Shown here: one piece after another, positions 1-12,059 of the stretch
How the letters are laid out: every line of letters begins with the position of its first letter
Numbering within the stretch: position 1 is the stretch's first letter
DNA from: Biscogniauxia marginata
Lineage: Eukaryota; Ascomycota; Sordariomycetes; Xylariales; Xylariaceae
Length of the DNA stretch: 64,000 nucleotides
Direction of reading: 5' to 3'
NCBI GenBank assembly: GCA_022695795.1
Contig: MU404055.1
Location: 992,001-1,056,000, forward strand
Position numbers and translations under genes: made by a program
The notes under the pieces: model-generated
What the model was told of the DNA's origin: nothing
The model's database searches: none
What the model saw: only the letters and a program-made list of their open reading frames with translations

Positions 1-1256
1 ACCGGTTCCGGGGCCGCCTGCTCCCTCCCCGCACAGCCAGGCCCTCGGTGCTTTGCCCGCACCGCCCCAATGGCAAGGTTCTGAGGACTCCATGAGGAAT
101 TGGCTGGTGGCCAAGACAGAGGAGGAGAAAAGGAAGCAGGAAGAAGAGAAAACACGTCAAGCGACTCTGCGCCTGGAACAGAGGAGGCTAGAGATGGATA
201 TACTCCGAACGTCGCTAGATCGTGGCATACCGCCCCCGATGGTACCTGTTGTCTTTGCTGGAATGAGTGGTGGAGCGATGCCCCAGGTAGCTCTCGAATG
301 GGCTCAGCAGTATTTCGCACCACAGCAGGCGCATCCCGCCCAGATATTACCGGCCCAAGGACCGGTTTCACCAGAACATCGAAGAGATTCTCAGCAGTAT
401 GGATACGCTGGCTCCGCCGGTGTCCCATCAACACCAGGGTCTGGCCCAGGCTTTGTTCCTTACCAAGGCCCTGGCTCGCCATCGAGACCAAGAGCGCATA
501 CCCTAAGCATGGGCGCTCCGGTCGGGAGACCGCTAGCAGGTTCTGCCCTTCCACGATTGAGCACGGGGGAGGGAGCTGTAGGGCCACCGGGAGCTCCGCA
601 CCCGTCCCACGCGCTCTCGCAGCAGCAGACAGCGGCGCCGCTGCAAGAAAATCAGTCGCCGTCCATTTATTTCCATCACTGGCAACCGCCGAATTCGCAG
701 GCAGGCTCTCACCAGCCCGCAGCGCCCTCCGGTTTGTCCAAGCCCAAAACGAACCAGTAAAGCAAGGCCTGTCTGACTAATGTTGGTCCGAAAACTAGTA
801 GACTCGCCACGGAAACGAAAAGCAACCGGGCCGCAGCAAGCAGCGCCTCAACCGACCAGCCACACGCGGTTCAGATCCCCCCCTTTCGGTCAGACTAGCG
901 GCGCGTCTACGTTGTCCAATCCGCCTCCTGGCCGGCGAAGAGGCCACTCGCGGCAGAGGAGCGACATCTCGTCATACCGCCCGACAGGCCGCGGCCGAGG
1001 AGAGGGATTTGGGCCACACCAGGGTCCCTCGCCGGGGTTCAGCGCGTCGAGAGAGGCAACGGTGGCCGAACCATCGCATCAGCAATCTCGGGGCAGTGGT
1101 CACTCTGTTTCATCTTTATTGTCAGATCAGCCATCGCCCAGATACGCGTCGGAAATGAGGGCGCAACAGGGGGAGCGGGAGCGACGAAACTCGCCGATGG
1201 CGTCGGACGAGAGATCACGTGGCGGGCCTCCTACTCGAGAACGCGAAAATGATTAA
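1..1256 (+). CDS. Pro/Gln-rich protein of unknown function, 3' part (5' end outside window)
   Basis: The reading frame is already open at base 2, so the gene begins upstream of the window. Exon 1 runs to about 731. A GT donor at 732 (GTTTGT), a CTGACTAAT branch-like stretch at 773-781 and an AG at 797-798 (or 800-801) join it in phase to a second exon that ends at the TAA at 1254-1256. Seen in the protein: a charged helix rich in Glu, Lys, Arg and Gln directly after a QWQGSEDSMRNWL stretch, then GIPPPMVPVVFAG, a long Pro/Ser/Gly/Gln-rich disordered part, the block SIYFHHWQPP, then a basic patch SPRKRKATG and an Arg/Ser/Gly-rich tail. The basic patch could be a nuclear localisation signal (inference). 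I do not recognise the family. The frames of the two parts differ, so the intron is needed; its exact acceptor is uncertain. Confidence 0.65.
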
Positions 1257-4200
1257 ATTCGGCTATCCTGGATGGCGTTGGGTGCTTCAGCCCCCTGGCC
1301 CGGTATCGTCGCATTCCGAAACAAGCCCCACGAACCTTCATCTCGCGAGGGTCTTCTTTGATTTCATATATTTATATTTATATTTAAATGTATATTTAAA
1401 TATATATATATAATACCATGCTTTAGGCTACCCGGACACGCTCACCATACCACATCCGGTAACTGAGCAGAAGCCCCCGAACCCATCCCCCTTCCCTCTT
1501 AGCTCTGGCCATGGCCTAAGCGATCACTGCGCGATGCCGATCACGAACCGACGATGTCGATTCTTAACAGGCTAATAAAGGCCTCGATCTAGGGATGGGA
1601 TGTTTTTGTTTGGGACAATGGATCTTCGATTCAATGTAATTATTTACTCACATGTACCAAATATCACCTGCATGCAATGGGGGCATCTATAGCAACGGAA
1701 TAAAGCATTTACTAAGGATTGGAGGAACGGATAGGAAAAAGAACGGCATAGGAGTTTCTTGGGAAATGAATTGGCCTTTTTTGTTTTTGTTTTTAGTCTA
1801 CGAGCGAAGGGAGGGAGATGCTGCTTAGGTTGGGATGGCATATTGTATGCATGTACATGGCGATAGATGCCTCGTCAGGAGGGATGGACTATCGAAACTA
1901 ACAAGTTTTCAACTTATTGTCGCATTGCATAATACTTTCGAAACCAAGGAAGATCCTTCATCGATCCAATCCTACATGACCACCCGAACTTGTTCTCTAT
2001 CAGGATCTGAAAGAAAAGGTACCGTCTTTATTTTCCAATAATGCTACCACGGAGGGTGATATCAGCGAAAGACTAACTGCAGAGGCTTTCTGGTCGCAAA
2101 CGTAGTCTAACAAGCTTTTGCGACAAGAGAATAAAAAATCTTCCCGAGTCAGAACTCTGTTGTGTAGCTGCAAAAAGGGGCAACGGCAATTGGCTTTCGG
2201 AGCTTGAATGACTATCGGACAATTTATGATTCGCCAAACGGGCCTCGTGGGACGAGAAAGGGCTTAAAGCTCGTCGGGATGACGCTGCTTGGTAGGCAAA
2301 TGGCTGGCTATGTTGCACGGCAGGGGGTAGGGGAGGAGGCAGAGCGAAACAGTAAAAGCCTTGAAAGGTAGGTTGCTCAGAGAGTTCGGCCCAGGTCGTT
2401 AGGAAACTCTCTTTCCTTCTTGCTCTCTTACACACACACAATACACATGCTTCTTATTATTACTCTTACCTACACGTTATACCAACCAATTCGGCCAACC
2501 CTAACCCCCAGGGATAGGTATACCGTGTACCGTACCGAGGGAAGACAGTGTCCGTGCTCTCTTCTCCAAACAGGTGTACGTACTCGCTACTACCTACTTT
2601 TACCTTATTCAAGTTTTGGTGTGGCCGAAAGGGGAGAGGTCAGATTCGGGCGGCAACAACACCCACTAGCCTAGACGGACCCTGGTCTCTCTACTACGCC
2701 CGCCCGCAGATGGACTAGATAGAAGGGGGGAGGGAAGTCTCAGGGGGTGCGCTGAGTGCCACGGTTGGAGAGACAGACGCAGTCACCAGATTGTGACAAT
2801 GCAACCTCATTGCCTTATTAATACCCGCGCAAAGACGGCACGCTTTCCTCTTGCGTCTCTTGGGTTGCGCGCGCGCCAGACAGACCCGCCTGCCGACTCG
2901 CCCGTGATTCGCCCTCGCGCCGCTAGAGACGCTACGGCTGCAGAAGATGGATGGGAACGACGAGCGATTGCTCGCTCGCCTGCCGCCCGCTTTCCCCCTT
3001 GGGACGTCTTGCTCTCCTGGCGACCGGCTATTTAGCAGAGCCCACGGCACGATATTGGCGCTTGCCGCTCGGCTGGAGCCTTATCCACAGTAGAATCGGT
3101 CGAAGACACACCAATCTCGACGTGGTATTGTCCAGCCACGGCCTATCATTGGTGATCGAGCCCATTCCGAGCAAGATTTGTTCCGTCTTAGCTACAGGGA
3201 ACACGGGTGCGTCGACGCAGATATACCCTGCGTCCAAAGCTGATGTGCAGATGAGGTGCAGCCCTGCGAGTTCAAGGAATAAGTCCAGGGGTATGCCAAA
3301 AACGCCAATGAGGGATTTCCTTCGAAGCTTGTTTATGCTCCCTGCATCTGGTAAAGCTCGACAGGTCTAGATGCAGCGTAAGGCTTATGTAAACATTTCT
3401 TCGAACGTGTGACCGTCCCCCCCTTTGACGGACAGTGAACTATCTAGCATCACATCATGCCCGAATTGGCGACTCCGGCGCTTGTTTTGCTTCGCAGCCG
3501 CCCCCATGTTGCATCGTCGCATATGCACGATGACTAGCAGATGTTGTGGCTCTGGCCTGGAAAGAATGGTTCAGTCAGTCGCTTTACCGTATGATCATTC
3601 CTTGCCTTACCGGGGGCGACGATATCTCGAACACGATCGGGTGTCACTCAACGCGCCTCGATCACTTTTTGCTGTATTGGCGTTTATCTGTACGATTCAC
3701 CTAACGTCGAGATCGCTCAACGAGTATAGGGAAATAGAAGCGAACACCGAAATAAAGGGTGCCTGACATATCTTAACTATACGCATCCCATGCATAGGGG
3801 AATTAAAGCATACCATACATGCACTAAATCCGGAGCGCCAGGAGCTCCAAGGATGGGAAGAATGCTTCGACCTTGGCACCGATTCAAGAATTGTGTAGGA
3901 GTCCTAGATTACTGCTACCTTACGAGCAATGCATAGTGACATAGAAGCTCGAGCACACAGTCTTCACGGAATACGACGCTGTCCCGGCACAGCAGTGCTG
4001 ACTGCAGGCCATTGTGCGGGAGGTGCGGCAAGTGAACACCATTTCGTCCGCAGAGCCAAGCTCTCCACGGTGTCGGCAAGGATGTCGATCTTGAAAAACT
4101 AAGAGATTGACTAGTCGAGGGGAACTAGGTACAGGATACCTATGTGCTCAATTTTTTACCACCACCAGCCCCCGATTTGTTTTGCGTAAAAAACACTGCA

Positions 4201-6466
4201 ACACGGAGAATGGCCAAAAACGTGGCCCAGGAGCATCGGGCGCGCCATTTCGGCCTTCCTCAATTGTCCATGAAGTGACGATCCTAGGAAAAAGGAGGAA
4301 GAAAATAGCGATCGTATTCTCATGGTAGGATCGTGCTTCCGTCGTCCACACGTGAGCCTCCAGGATCAGTCTCGGCAGCGTGTCGAACTATCTCCGTTGC
4401 CGAATAGAAGGAGGATTAACAAGAGGAGGCTCGGCAAGGCTGACATTCCCAGATTCAATTGCCATTTTAATGCCTTGAGCTTAACATCAAAAGTCCCGAA
4501 TATATCCTAATCCTACTACGGACGAGAGATACAAAAAGGGTTCAAAGTCAGACGGGGCGGATGCATCGGCTTACTGTTTCTTTCTAGTCCTTCGGCACTC
4601 CTCCCTCCAAGGATGAGGCTTCCCAGCTGACGGGGGGAGGGGGTAGGAGTTACGGCAAGGGGGGCAGAACAGTAATCCTAGCAGTTGCCTCATCCGGACT
4701 GCCAACCCAGAGCCTACCCAGTCAGCTTCCGTCTTATCCTTCCCGATCCGGCGAGGGGTTAGTTCTCGGATTGGTGTGCGCATCATATTTGGCGATGATT
4801 TCTGGTTTAGGGGGATTGAATATATACTCAGGTACCGTAACCCTCGTGGGTTTTCAGTGTTGTATTTAGTACCTACATATATACATATATACTTGACTCG
4901 GATATTAAGGCAGTCAATCGGGATATATTTATTTCTCGCGTCAGAAATTATAAGAGATATCTTTAGCTATGCCCGGTTAGTCGGTGGGACGAGGCCCGTG
5001 GCCGCAGTTGCGTAATACGCTTTGTTACTTGCCGCCAACTAGGAAAAGGGGGGTAGAACTTTCTCCTTTTCGTAGGTAATAAGATCTAGATTCGTCCTGG
5101 GAACTTCACACGTGTCGTGGCTTTCGTGGTCTATTACAAGCTAGATGGGGGGTCCATGTCGAGACCTACGATACGAGCAAGCTGTTAACAGAACATGTCT
5201 CCATAGGTACATGGTTCGCAGTGCTGTATAGCTTATTCATCCACTAGATTGAGGATTATTACGTGGTCACCATATAGATATCTATTCGGTTGATACTAGA
5301 GACTGCGCTACGCAGTGCTTTAGTCGAGTAAAACTCTTCTGTCCGGAGCGAGGGGGGGGCTTTCTATTGCGAAGGATTTTTCTACGATGCGAGGCATTAA
5401 CAATAGTCAGTTTCTTTATTTACTTAGCTAGGTATATACCTAGTTGTACAGAGCGGCTACTAGGTAATATGGAGGTGTTGACCTTTACAGCTATGACCAC
5501 ACGTTATGAGTATATCATAAATTTTTAGTAACCTTCCCTCCCCCCTTTTTTGCTATTATACACGAGGTCTATTAAACGTAACTCGCTTGAGGCACTGCAC
5601 TTATAAGGAACATATACAGGCTACTAAGATGAGAATTGAGCTAACTTGGACAATGTTTTATCTTTAAAATACAAGGGGAAACGTAGTTTTATATATGAAT
5701 CTTCTCATTATGTGCTCGTCTTCACAGAAACTATCATGTAACTCGCATTTTTGGACGCCTACCCCCGGGACTCCAGCAAGACAAGGGATAGATTTTAACT
5801 TTTCTTCTCCAATTTTCTATAGGACATACAGGGTTATTCATTGTCAGTCTATTATAGATTCTCCCTGCTACTTGATGATAGTACCCCTGAATAGTGGTCC
5901 GGACCTGCATTAATCCTATCTACAGGATAAAAGATACATCTAGTAGAATATATGCGTAAGAAATAGAAGGACGTGTCAGGAGGGGGGAGCAGTTTTTCTC
6001 TCGGTAAGACTTGTATTCGATGTATATCAGACGTGGTAGGTTTAAATGGTAATATCTAACACGTTGCTCGTTATATCTTAGGTTCTAACCCGAAACTATT
6101 GAACCGCCCCCTTTTGACCCCCTGCCTTCCCTTATTCCTGTTATCCTCGAATAAATCGTCATGTGCCAGAGTGCTACGAACTAGACATTGGAAGGTATAA
6201 AAATAGTATTTTGTTGTCCCTTTCCTAGTTCACATTGTCTATCCTCTCTATGTATTATAAACCCACTCCCTCCCCCGTCCACTGAAAAACCACTTCATTT
6301 CTCACTACGACAACCTTTCACCGCCAGAACGGCGTAATAATCGTATACTGAGAGATTAAATTACATGTAAGTCATAAACAAACAGTGAAGAAAATCTTCC
6401 ACTCTTTGTTTCCCACTTCCCTTTTTTTGCCCTTTTCGAACCCCACCCCTTCCCAACACAAGAACC
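1257..6466. other. Intergenic desert, no supported gene
   Basis: About 5.2 kb with only short ORFs, none with recognisable domains, codon continuity or splice-linked extension. An AT repeat of TATATTTA type lies at about 1366-1412, just after the upstream stop, where a 3' UTR would be expected. The part from about 4800 to 6466 is AT-rich and full of stop codons in all frames. The 2700-3370 part is more GC-rich with overlapping ORFs on both strands, but I see no family signature in either. Confidence 0.6.
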
Positions 6467-6643
6467 GGGGGGGGGGGGGGGGCGGGGGGGGGCGGGGGGG
6501 GGGGGGGGGGGGGGGGCNNNNNNNNNNAAAAAAAAATCACTTAATAAAATATTAAATTTTTTTTTAACTAAATCTTTTTTTTCTTTTATTACCCACCCCC
6601 CCCCTCACCAAAACAACCGCCCCCCCCCCCCCCCCCCCCCCCC
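6467..6643. other. Assembly gap (Ns at 6518-6527) between homopolymer-rich ends
   Basis: A G run starts at 6467, broken by single Cs, and continues to the ten Ns at 6518-6527. It is followed by an A run and AT-rich sequence, then C-rich DNA ending in an unbroken run of about 24 C at 6620-6643. Ten Ns look like an arbitrary placeholder, so the true missing length is unknown. The flanking homopolymers may be low-quality contig ends rather than real sequence. Confidence 0.9.
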
Positions 6644-6842
6644 GGTGCTGCGTGATAATCGACCTAACCTACCCTTGCGTCCACGCCGAGTTCCTCGATG
6701 ACCCCGGGGCCTTGGAAGCTCGTGAGGTATTTCGGGGGATTACGAGGACCCAGTGCGGATCGTCCACAGGTACGCGTTACTAAACCGGGAGCTGCCGCCC
6801 TTTTGGTAGGTCGGCAGAGCTGGTTGAGAGGCGGTAGACATC

Positions 6843-6870
6843 GTCGGTCAGGCGCCGGCGCCTGACCGAC
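6843..6870. repeat. 28-nt perfect palindrome
   Basis: Two 14-nt arms (GTCGGTCAGGCGCC and its reverse complement) meet without a spacer. It would form a strong GC-rich hairpin on either strand. It stands alone in an otherwise non-coding segment about 315 bp after the assembly gap. Role unknown; it could be a terminator-like hairpin, a mobile-element terminus or a binding site for a dimeric protein. Confidence 0.85.
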
Positions 6871-6930
6871 TTTGCCTAAGTGTGCGTGTAAGTGTACGTA
6901 TGTGCATTACATTAGTCGTAGTCATAGTCA

Positions 6931-7011
6931 TATTACCGAGATTATCCACCCTATTGCCGATATACTCACCCTACTACCGAGACACTCGCCTTATTACCGA
7001 GATAGTCAACC
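6931..7011. repeat. Degenerate minisatellite, four units of 20-21 bp
   Basis: Four successive units starting at 6931, 6952, 6972 and 6992 share the pattern TAYTRCCGAKAY-nnTC-MCC, with scattered substitutions. The units are out of register with the codon frame, so they are not a protein repeat. No gene covers them. Confidence 0.7.
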
Positions 7012-8956
7012 CGCTCCGACGCTGCTTCGCAGCCCTGCCGGCAGGCAAGGGTCCCGGACATAGGTAGTACATACTCGAAAGGTTAAGCTGACAGTTCTAG
7101 GCTAGTTAGTTAGTTTGTCTGCGAGGTTAGCTGCTTACTAGCGAGGCTGCTGTTTAACGACGAAGCTATCTGCTTTTCGCTGGCTAAATACCTAGATTCA
7201 AGAAACGAAAATAGAAGTTTCAATGGCAGTAAACGCTGTTTATATATATGGACGGGGTTTTTATAGCAATACATACGATGACGTACGACTTACGAGCATA
7301 TGCTTAATCCCACCGTTGAGCACGCAAGAGATGGAAGAGCCGGGAAAGCCTCACTGGAGAGCGTAGGTTGACGTACGGTTCGTGCCGAGTGTACTGCTAT
7401 AGCTGAAGGTAGCTAAATATTCATCATATTATATGATATGTATGGGGTTGTGGACCCCCGGGGGGTGGAGGGTGAGGGAGGTTGAAAGAGACGGTAGGTT
7501 TAGATGAAGATTCAATGTTAAAAAGAGGAGGATGGCGAAGGAAGGAAGGTCTGCGCTGTGATTTTTGATATGATGTCAGTAGGTAGTTTCTTATTTGCCT
7601 TTCTTCTGAAAGTTTGTGACGTCGAACTTTCTTTGTGTGTTCAGCGGGGATAGTATTTCACGGTGTATAAGAAAACTCATATTATCTTTTATTTAGCATC
7701 CCCCAACCCCCATTTTTATTCAAGAAAAAGGGGGGGAGAGGGGGGGGTGACTAGTTCATAGTAAATGCAGAATCAGCAACGAATGTGATAAATACCCAAT
7801 CTAGTAATTTGGTACTACGAGTGTCTAATGTATTTATATACAAAAAGAATTCTGACTGTAAAGCCTTGGAAACTTAGAAGAGCATATCATGGAATGTAAG
7901 CCTCAAAACCACAAAACCTAAGATACGCATCTCATCTAAGTACACTTGAGAGCACTTCAGCGACCTCCTAGCAAAGTGAATGCTATGAGGGCACTCTAGG
8001 CTCACCCAGTCTTCTCCTGGGCAGTACTAAGCTCGACAATGGAATTGAGGTAAGTAAACGACGTGAGATTACTAGGTATCCGGAACGAAACTTCCCCGAT
8101 ATATCCGTCCGGGTACTCACGCACATCACGTCTGAAAGTATTCTAAGAAGTCTAACAGCGATACTGACGCTTACCACTGTGCCAGGCCTCTCACATGTAG
8201 ATATAAATAGAAGGTATATTCCGTTAGATGCAATCCAGGCTAGGACGTACCTATCCCTTAGCATTGTCTGCTTCCTCCTCCGTGAAATGCCGTGCTGTTT
8301 AGGAAAACATACACAAGTGGAACACAACTAATTAATGGCGAGCGAATCTGAGTATAGTTTAATTTACACCACAGCGTTAGAATAGACAACGACAAAAAGT
8401 TTAGTAGTTTTTATTCTCTCTGAGGACTTATGGGGAAGAAACCCCCTTCGAACTTATACTAGTAAGTAAGTAATCAGAGTTTCACTAAAGAAAAGGAAAA
8501 ATAAAACACGGTACGCGGCGAGTTTTAACCCACAAGTCTTCCCATTTCCTAGTTAAGACTATACACAGCCACAGGCCCGGCGGCTCACCAATCCTCCACC
8601 AAGTAGAGTTTACTCACTTTTCTTCTTCGTTCTCCCCCCCACCCGCCCCTTTTCATAGCCAGTGAATCGTGAGAGTAACTAACGCATCATCAATCCAAGT
8701 CCAAGCAGAGAAGAAAAGAAAAAGGGGGGGAGGGCGAGGGGGAGGGACCCGCGCGAGAGAAGCATCATATGCTCACGTAATGCACAGCCGTAATGCCCGC
8801 ATCGGCGTGGTGATGCGCAGCCGCAGCCGCGGAGCCGTGTAAACCCGCGCTTGAATGGTACCTGCGCTGCCGAGTGATGCACCGCCGGGTAGCTACAATG
8901 CGGTATGGTAGCCGGGTGGTGGAGGAACGGCAAGGAACGAATTTCGTAGTAGCGAT

Positions 8957-8988
8957 GGTAGTGGTGGTGGTGGTGGTAGTGGTAGTAA
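8957..8988. repeat. GGT/AGT trinucleotide microsatellite
   Basis: Imperfect run of GTGGTGGTGGTGG and AGT units in non-coding DNA. Confidence 0.8.
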
Positions 8989-9326
8989 GTTAGAAACGGG
9001 GAAGGAGGATAATGCTGCTGCTGATGCTAACGATGATGATTATGGTAAGTACATAGGTCGATGATACCCCAAGCCGTAGTAGTAACGATGCGACAAGAAG
9101 TGCTACAGCGCATCGGCGGCGGCAGGAGCAGTGTCATATGCCCCAAGACGATGGTCATGCTCGTAATCTATCCCGGCGTCGACATGCAGATCATCGGGGC
9201 CATTGGCCTCTGGCCAGCACGACGACCACCTTTTCTTCGTCTCGCCGCCTCTTTTCTCTCCCTGCCTCCCCTTTTCCCTCCCCCATGACCCCCACCACCA
9301 GAGCACGCCATCCATCACAACCCCTC

Positions 9327-9994
9327 CTAAACCCCCGCCGTACCCCCGGCCGCACCCCCGGCACCGGCGCCCGAGTTCCTAGCCCTCCGCTCGCGGTCCC
9401 AGATCCGCAGGGCCGTGATGACCGCGGCCACGGCCCAGCGCTCGCCGAGCGCGCCCGTCGCGCCCGCGCCGAGGAACCGGAACTTGAGGGCCTTGGACAG
9501 GCTCATGCTCGGCCAGGCCCAGACGGCGACGACCTCCCTGCCATCGGTGCTCGACTTTGCGGAGCCCGCTCCCGCTCCCGCTCCCGCTGTCGCTGTTCCC
9601 GCGTCCGTCGCGAGACGCACGAGCTTCCACTGCAGAAAAAAAAAAGGAGTCAGCAATTGCTATATTCGGGCTGTTTTTTTTTTTTAACCCCGTGAAACAA
9701 TGTCTCGGGGAGCAAAAGCTCATACAAACAAAACAAGCCAGAATTAGGTAGGCATGTTTTAAAAACTCATGAGAGACAAGGCTATAAAGGGCAATAAAGA
9801 ACTCCAAAATTAAGCTTACCCCGGAGCTCCGCCCGCCCAGCGCCGCGACCTCGCCCGCGCGCGAGTGGCGCCACTCGAAGGCCTCGCGGCGCGCGTTTCC
9901 CGGGCCGTCGCCCGTCTCGACGGTGAAGGTCAGCGCGCCGGGGCCGAAGCCGAGTCCGGACCCGGAGGATTCCAGGCGTATCTCGGTCGCGCGA

Positions 9995-10029
<35 letters not shown>

Positions 10030-10422
10030 GCTGCTGCTGCTGCTACCGTGCGGCGGCAGGGGCGGCAGCGTGATGGTGGCGGAGCGGCCGAAGGGGGCGC
10101 CCTCGGCGGCGGCGAGGGGCGGGGCGCTCTCGCTCGGCCCGCCGTGCAGGACCACGTCGGGCTGGCCCGACCACCCCGAGTGCAGCGACACGGCGTACAG
10201 CGGCCGCTCCTGGCGCTCGCCGATCACGTAGTGCCGCTGGCCCCAGGACGCCTTGTACATGCTGAACGAGGGCGGGAACTGCCGCCGGACGACGGCATGT
10301 TGCTGCGGCTGCTGTGGTCGAGGAGGAGTGTAACCTGATGGCGTGTACGGAGGAGGAGGAGGCTGCTGCTGCTGCTGCTCGTTACTCTCTCCCTTGCCGG
10401 AGTCTGCTTCCGGATTCCCCAT
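9327..10422 (-). CDS. Tubby C-terminal-like domain protein
   Basis: Two exons: 10422-9820 and 9629-9327, with a 190-nt intron (donor GTAAGC at 9819, acceptor CTGCAG ending at 9630). The joint is phase 0 and reads GGRSSG-WKLVRLATD; the product is 300 aa. The N-terminus has a short Gln run and a Pro/Tyr-rich stretch (PPPPPYTPSGYTPP). From about residue 53 follow SMYKASWGQRHYVIGE, PLYAVSLHSGWSGQPDVVLH and, later, EAFEWRHSRAGEV and GREVVAVWAW. These resemble the fungal tubby C-terminal-like/LURP-one-related beta-barrel family (recognised from memory; function unknown, lipid or membrane association suggested for relatives). A run of Asn encoded by a pure AAT repeat (ATT on the plus strand, 9993-10020) splits the domain. 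The C-terminal tail is Gly/Ala-rich. Confidence 0.82.
9993..10020. repeat. ATT trinucleotide microsatellite inside a coding exon (poly-Asn)
   Basis: Nine consecutive ATT units on the plus strand are read as AAT codons on the minus strand, giving an Asn run inside the tubby-like protein. The pure single codon suggests recent slippage expansion. Confidence 0.85.
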
Positions 10423-12059
10423 GTTTTTATTTTTGCTGTCTTATACAAGTAGCTAGTTGTTCGGGATGCGTAGCAAAGGAAGTATCTTATGGAAACAAGT
10501 TTCTTTCGGTTTCTGTCAAGTGCAAATGTAAGGAAGTAGGTATCTATAGGTATAAGTGGAACGAACCATGGGATTTATTTGTCTGGTGTATACTTTTTAA
10601 TATAGCGTGTATCCCGCTATCTTTGGTGTGCAATGCAAGAGTTAGATAAAGAAGAGGCGGTACGGAGTAAGCGCACATCGAGAGCCATATATAAATACCT
10701 AGGTAGGTAGGTGTAATAAAATAGGTGCTTTTAGCTAGCCCTACATATACCAGACGTAGGTCAGCTGAGGTCAAACCATGCCAGGTCAGGCCAAGTTCAT
10801 TTGCAGGCGGCCGAGAAGGAGCTGTGTAATGGTACACCGAGTTCCTGTCTGATTGGCCTGCCTTCGTGGCTAACGGCCAGCTGAAATGACCTCCAATAGG
10901 GGAATAGGTAAACTGTACCTAGGTAGGTATACTTCTCACTTTACCCTGCACAGCCCCTGCGCCATGCCGTCACAACACGGCAATCCTTCAAACCAGCCAT
11001 GCTGCCATCAAGGCCTTCTCTCGTTTCCTTTCATGATAAATCCAGAGTCAGTCTACACTAAATTAGCAAAGCTCTATTCTAGTTCCCAGTTATTAACTAG
11101 GTCACGGTAGTAGGTAGTCTATTAGGTTAGTGTGGTAATTCCATAGACTACTACTACTCCTTTTCCTAGGGTATATGTATATACCTATTCAAAATAAACT
11201 GTTATTACCTAACGGTTCACATAGAGTAGTGAGCACCTGAAGCATTAAGGCTGAGCATATGGCATATTCAGAGCAGGAAGGCCGATCAATGAGGTCAAGA
11301 GGTAGGCAGTGCTAAGGCGATGAGCTTTTCAGCCGCACAGCTTGGCCACGCTACTATTCCAACCTAACGCTATACGCTTATAGCATAGCGAATCCGTCCT
11401 GATTCCTCCCGTTTAAAACAAAAGAGTCCCGTGATTGGCTGGCATGAATACCGACTGGGCGCGGTAAACCATAAATGGCAGTGATATGCCATGTTCAGTT
11501 ATACTCATTACAGTGTATTTTGTTGTTTGTTCGGACTTATACTAGGGTGTCCATCATTAATTATACAATCCAGTCAGAATGATCCAGTTTGGGCCAAGTG
11601 CATGTAAGTAGCAACCACACACAGCTGAGCAAATCCAAGCTTAGTAAGAGCCATTCCAGAGCTCCCCCCACTACCACCATCTCCTCCTTCTCTCAGAAAT
11701 ACACACGCCCGTTGAAATGCGCAAGGGTATAATGCGAAAAGAAAAAAAAAGATTTTTACTTTGCTCCACCAGGTGTTCCGTGCCCACACCTCCCCTCGCG
11801 TAGACATGAACCCGAACGCTCTCAAACAAAGCAAAGGAGAAGAGACAACAGACAAGGAAAACACGCAACATGTGAACTAGACCGTTGTCGCGGTCTGAGC
11901 GATGACATTAGAGGATGAAAGAAACAGACGGCAGTCTGACTGGCTGGAGCTTTCTTCTCCGTATCACCATGTCTTTCGGCCCAATTATGTACTCGAAGCA
12001 AGGAAAGAAAACTGTGAATCGCCGATTGGTGGAAGTGCAGTGGCGTCAAGCCGGGCCTC
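10423..12059. other. Intergenic region, no supported gene
   Basis: About 1.6 kb between the start of the tubby-like gene and the 3' end of the TBC gene. It contains two copies of a TACCTAGGTAGGTA motif (10696-10713 and 10916-10930). Small ORFs are without recognisable features. Confidence 0.6.

Larger units (their letters stand above)
6644..9326. other. Intergenic region after the gap, no supported gene
   Basis: Holds a GC-rich stretch right after the gap (6644-6870), a 28-nt palindrome at 6843-6870, a four-copy degenerate repeat at 6931-7011, AT-rich DNA to about 8600, and a GGT/AGT simple repeat near 8957-8988. A short open stretch at about 6680-6780 reads EFLDDPGALEAREVF and is reminiscent of retroelement gag-like protein, but it is too short to call. 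The minus-strand ORF at 7983-8327 has no recognisable domain. Confidence 0.55.

Noticed and set aside
2073..3370. Overlapping ORFs on both strands
   Set aside because: Low-complexity or random-looking translations; no family features.
6467..6517. G-rich run as a G-quadruplex or telomere-like element
   Set aside because: Abuts an N gap and lacks repeat units; more likely a sequencing artefact.
9061..9318. Small ORFs just downstream of the tubby-like gene
   Set aside because: They fall in the 3' region of that gene, are compositionally biased and lack motifs.
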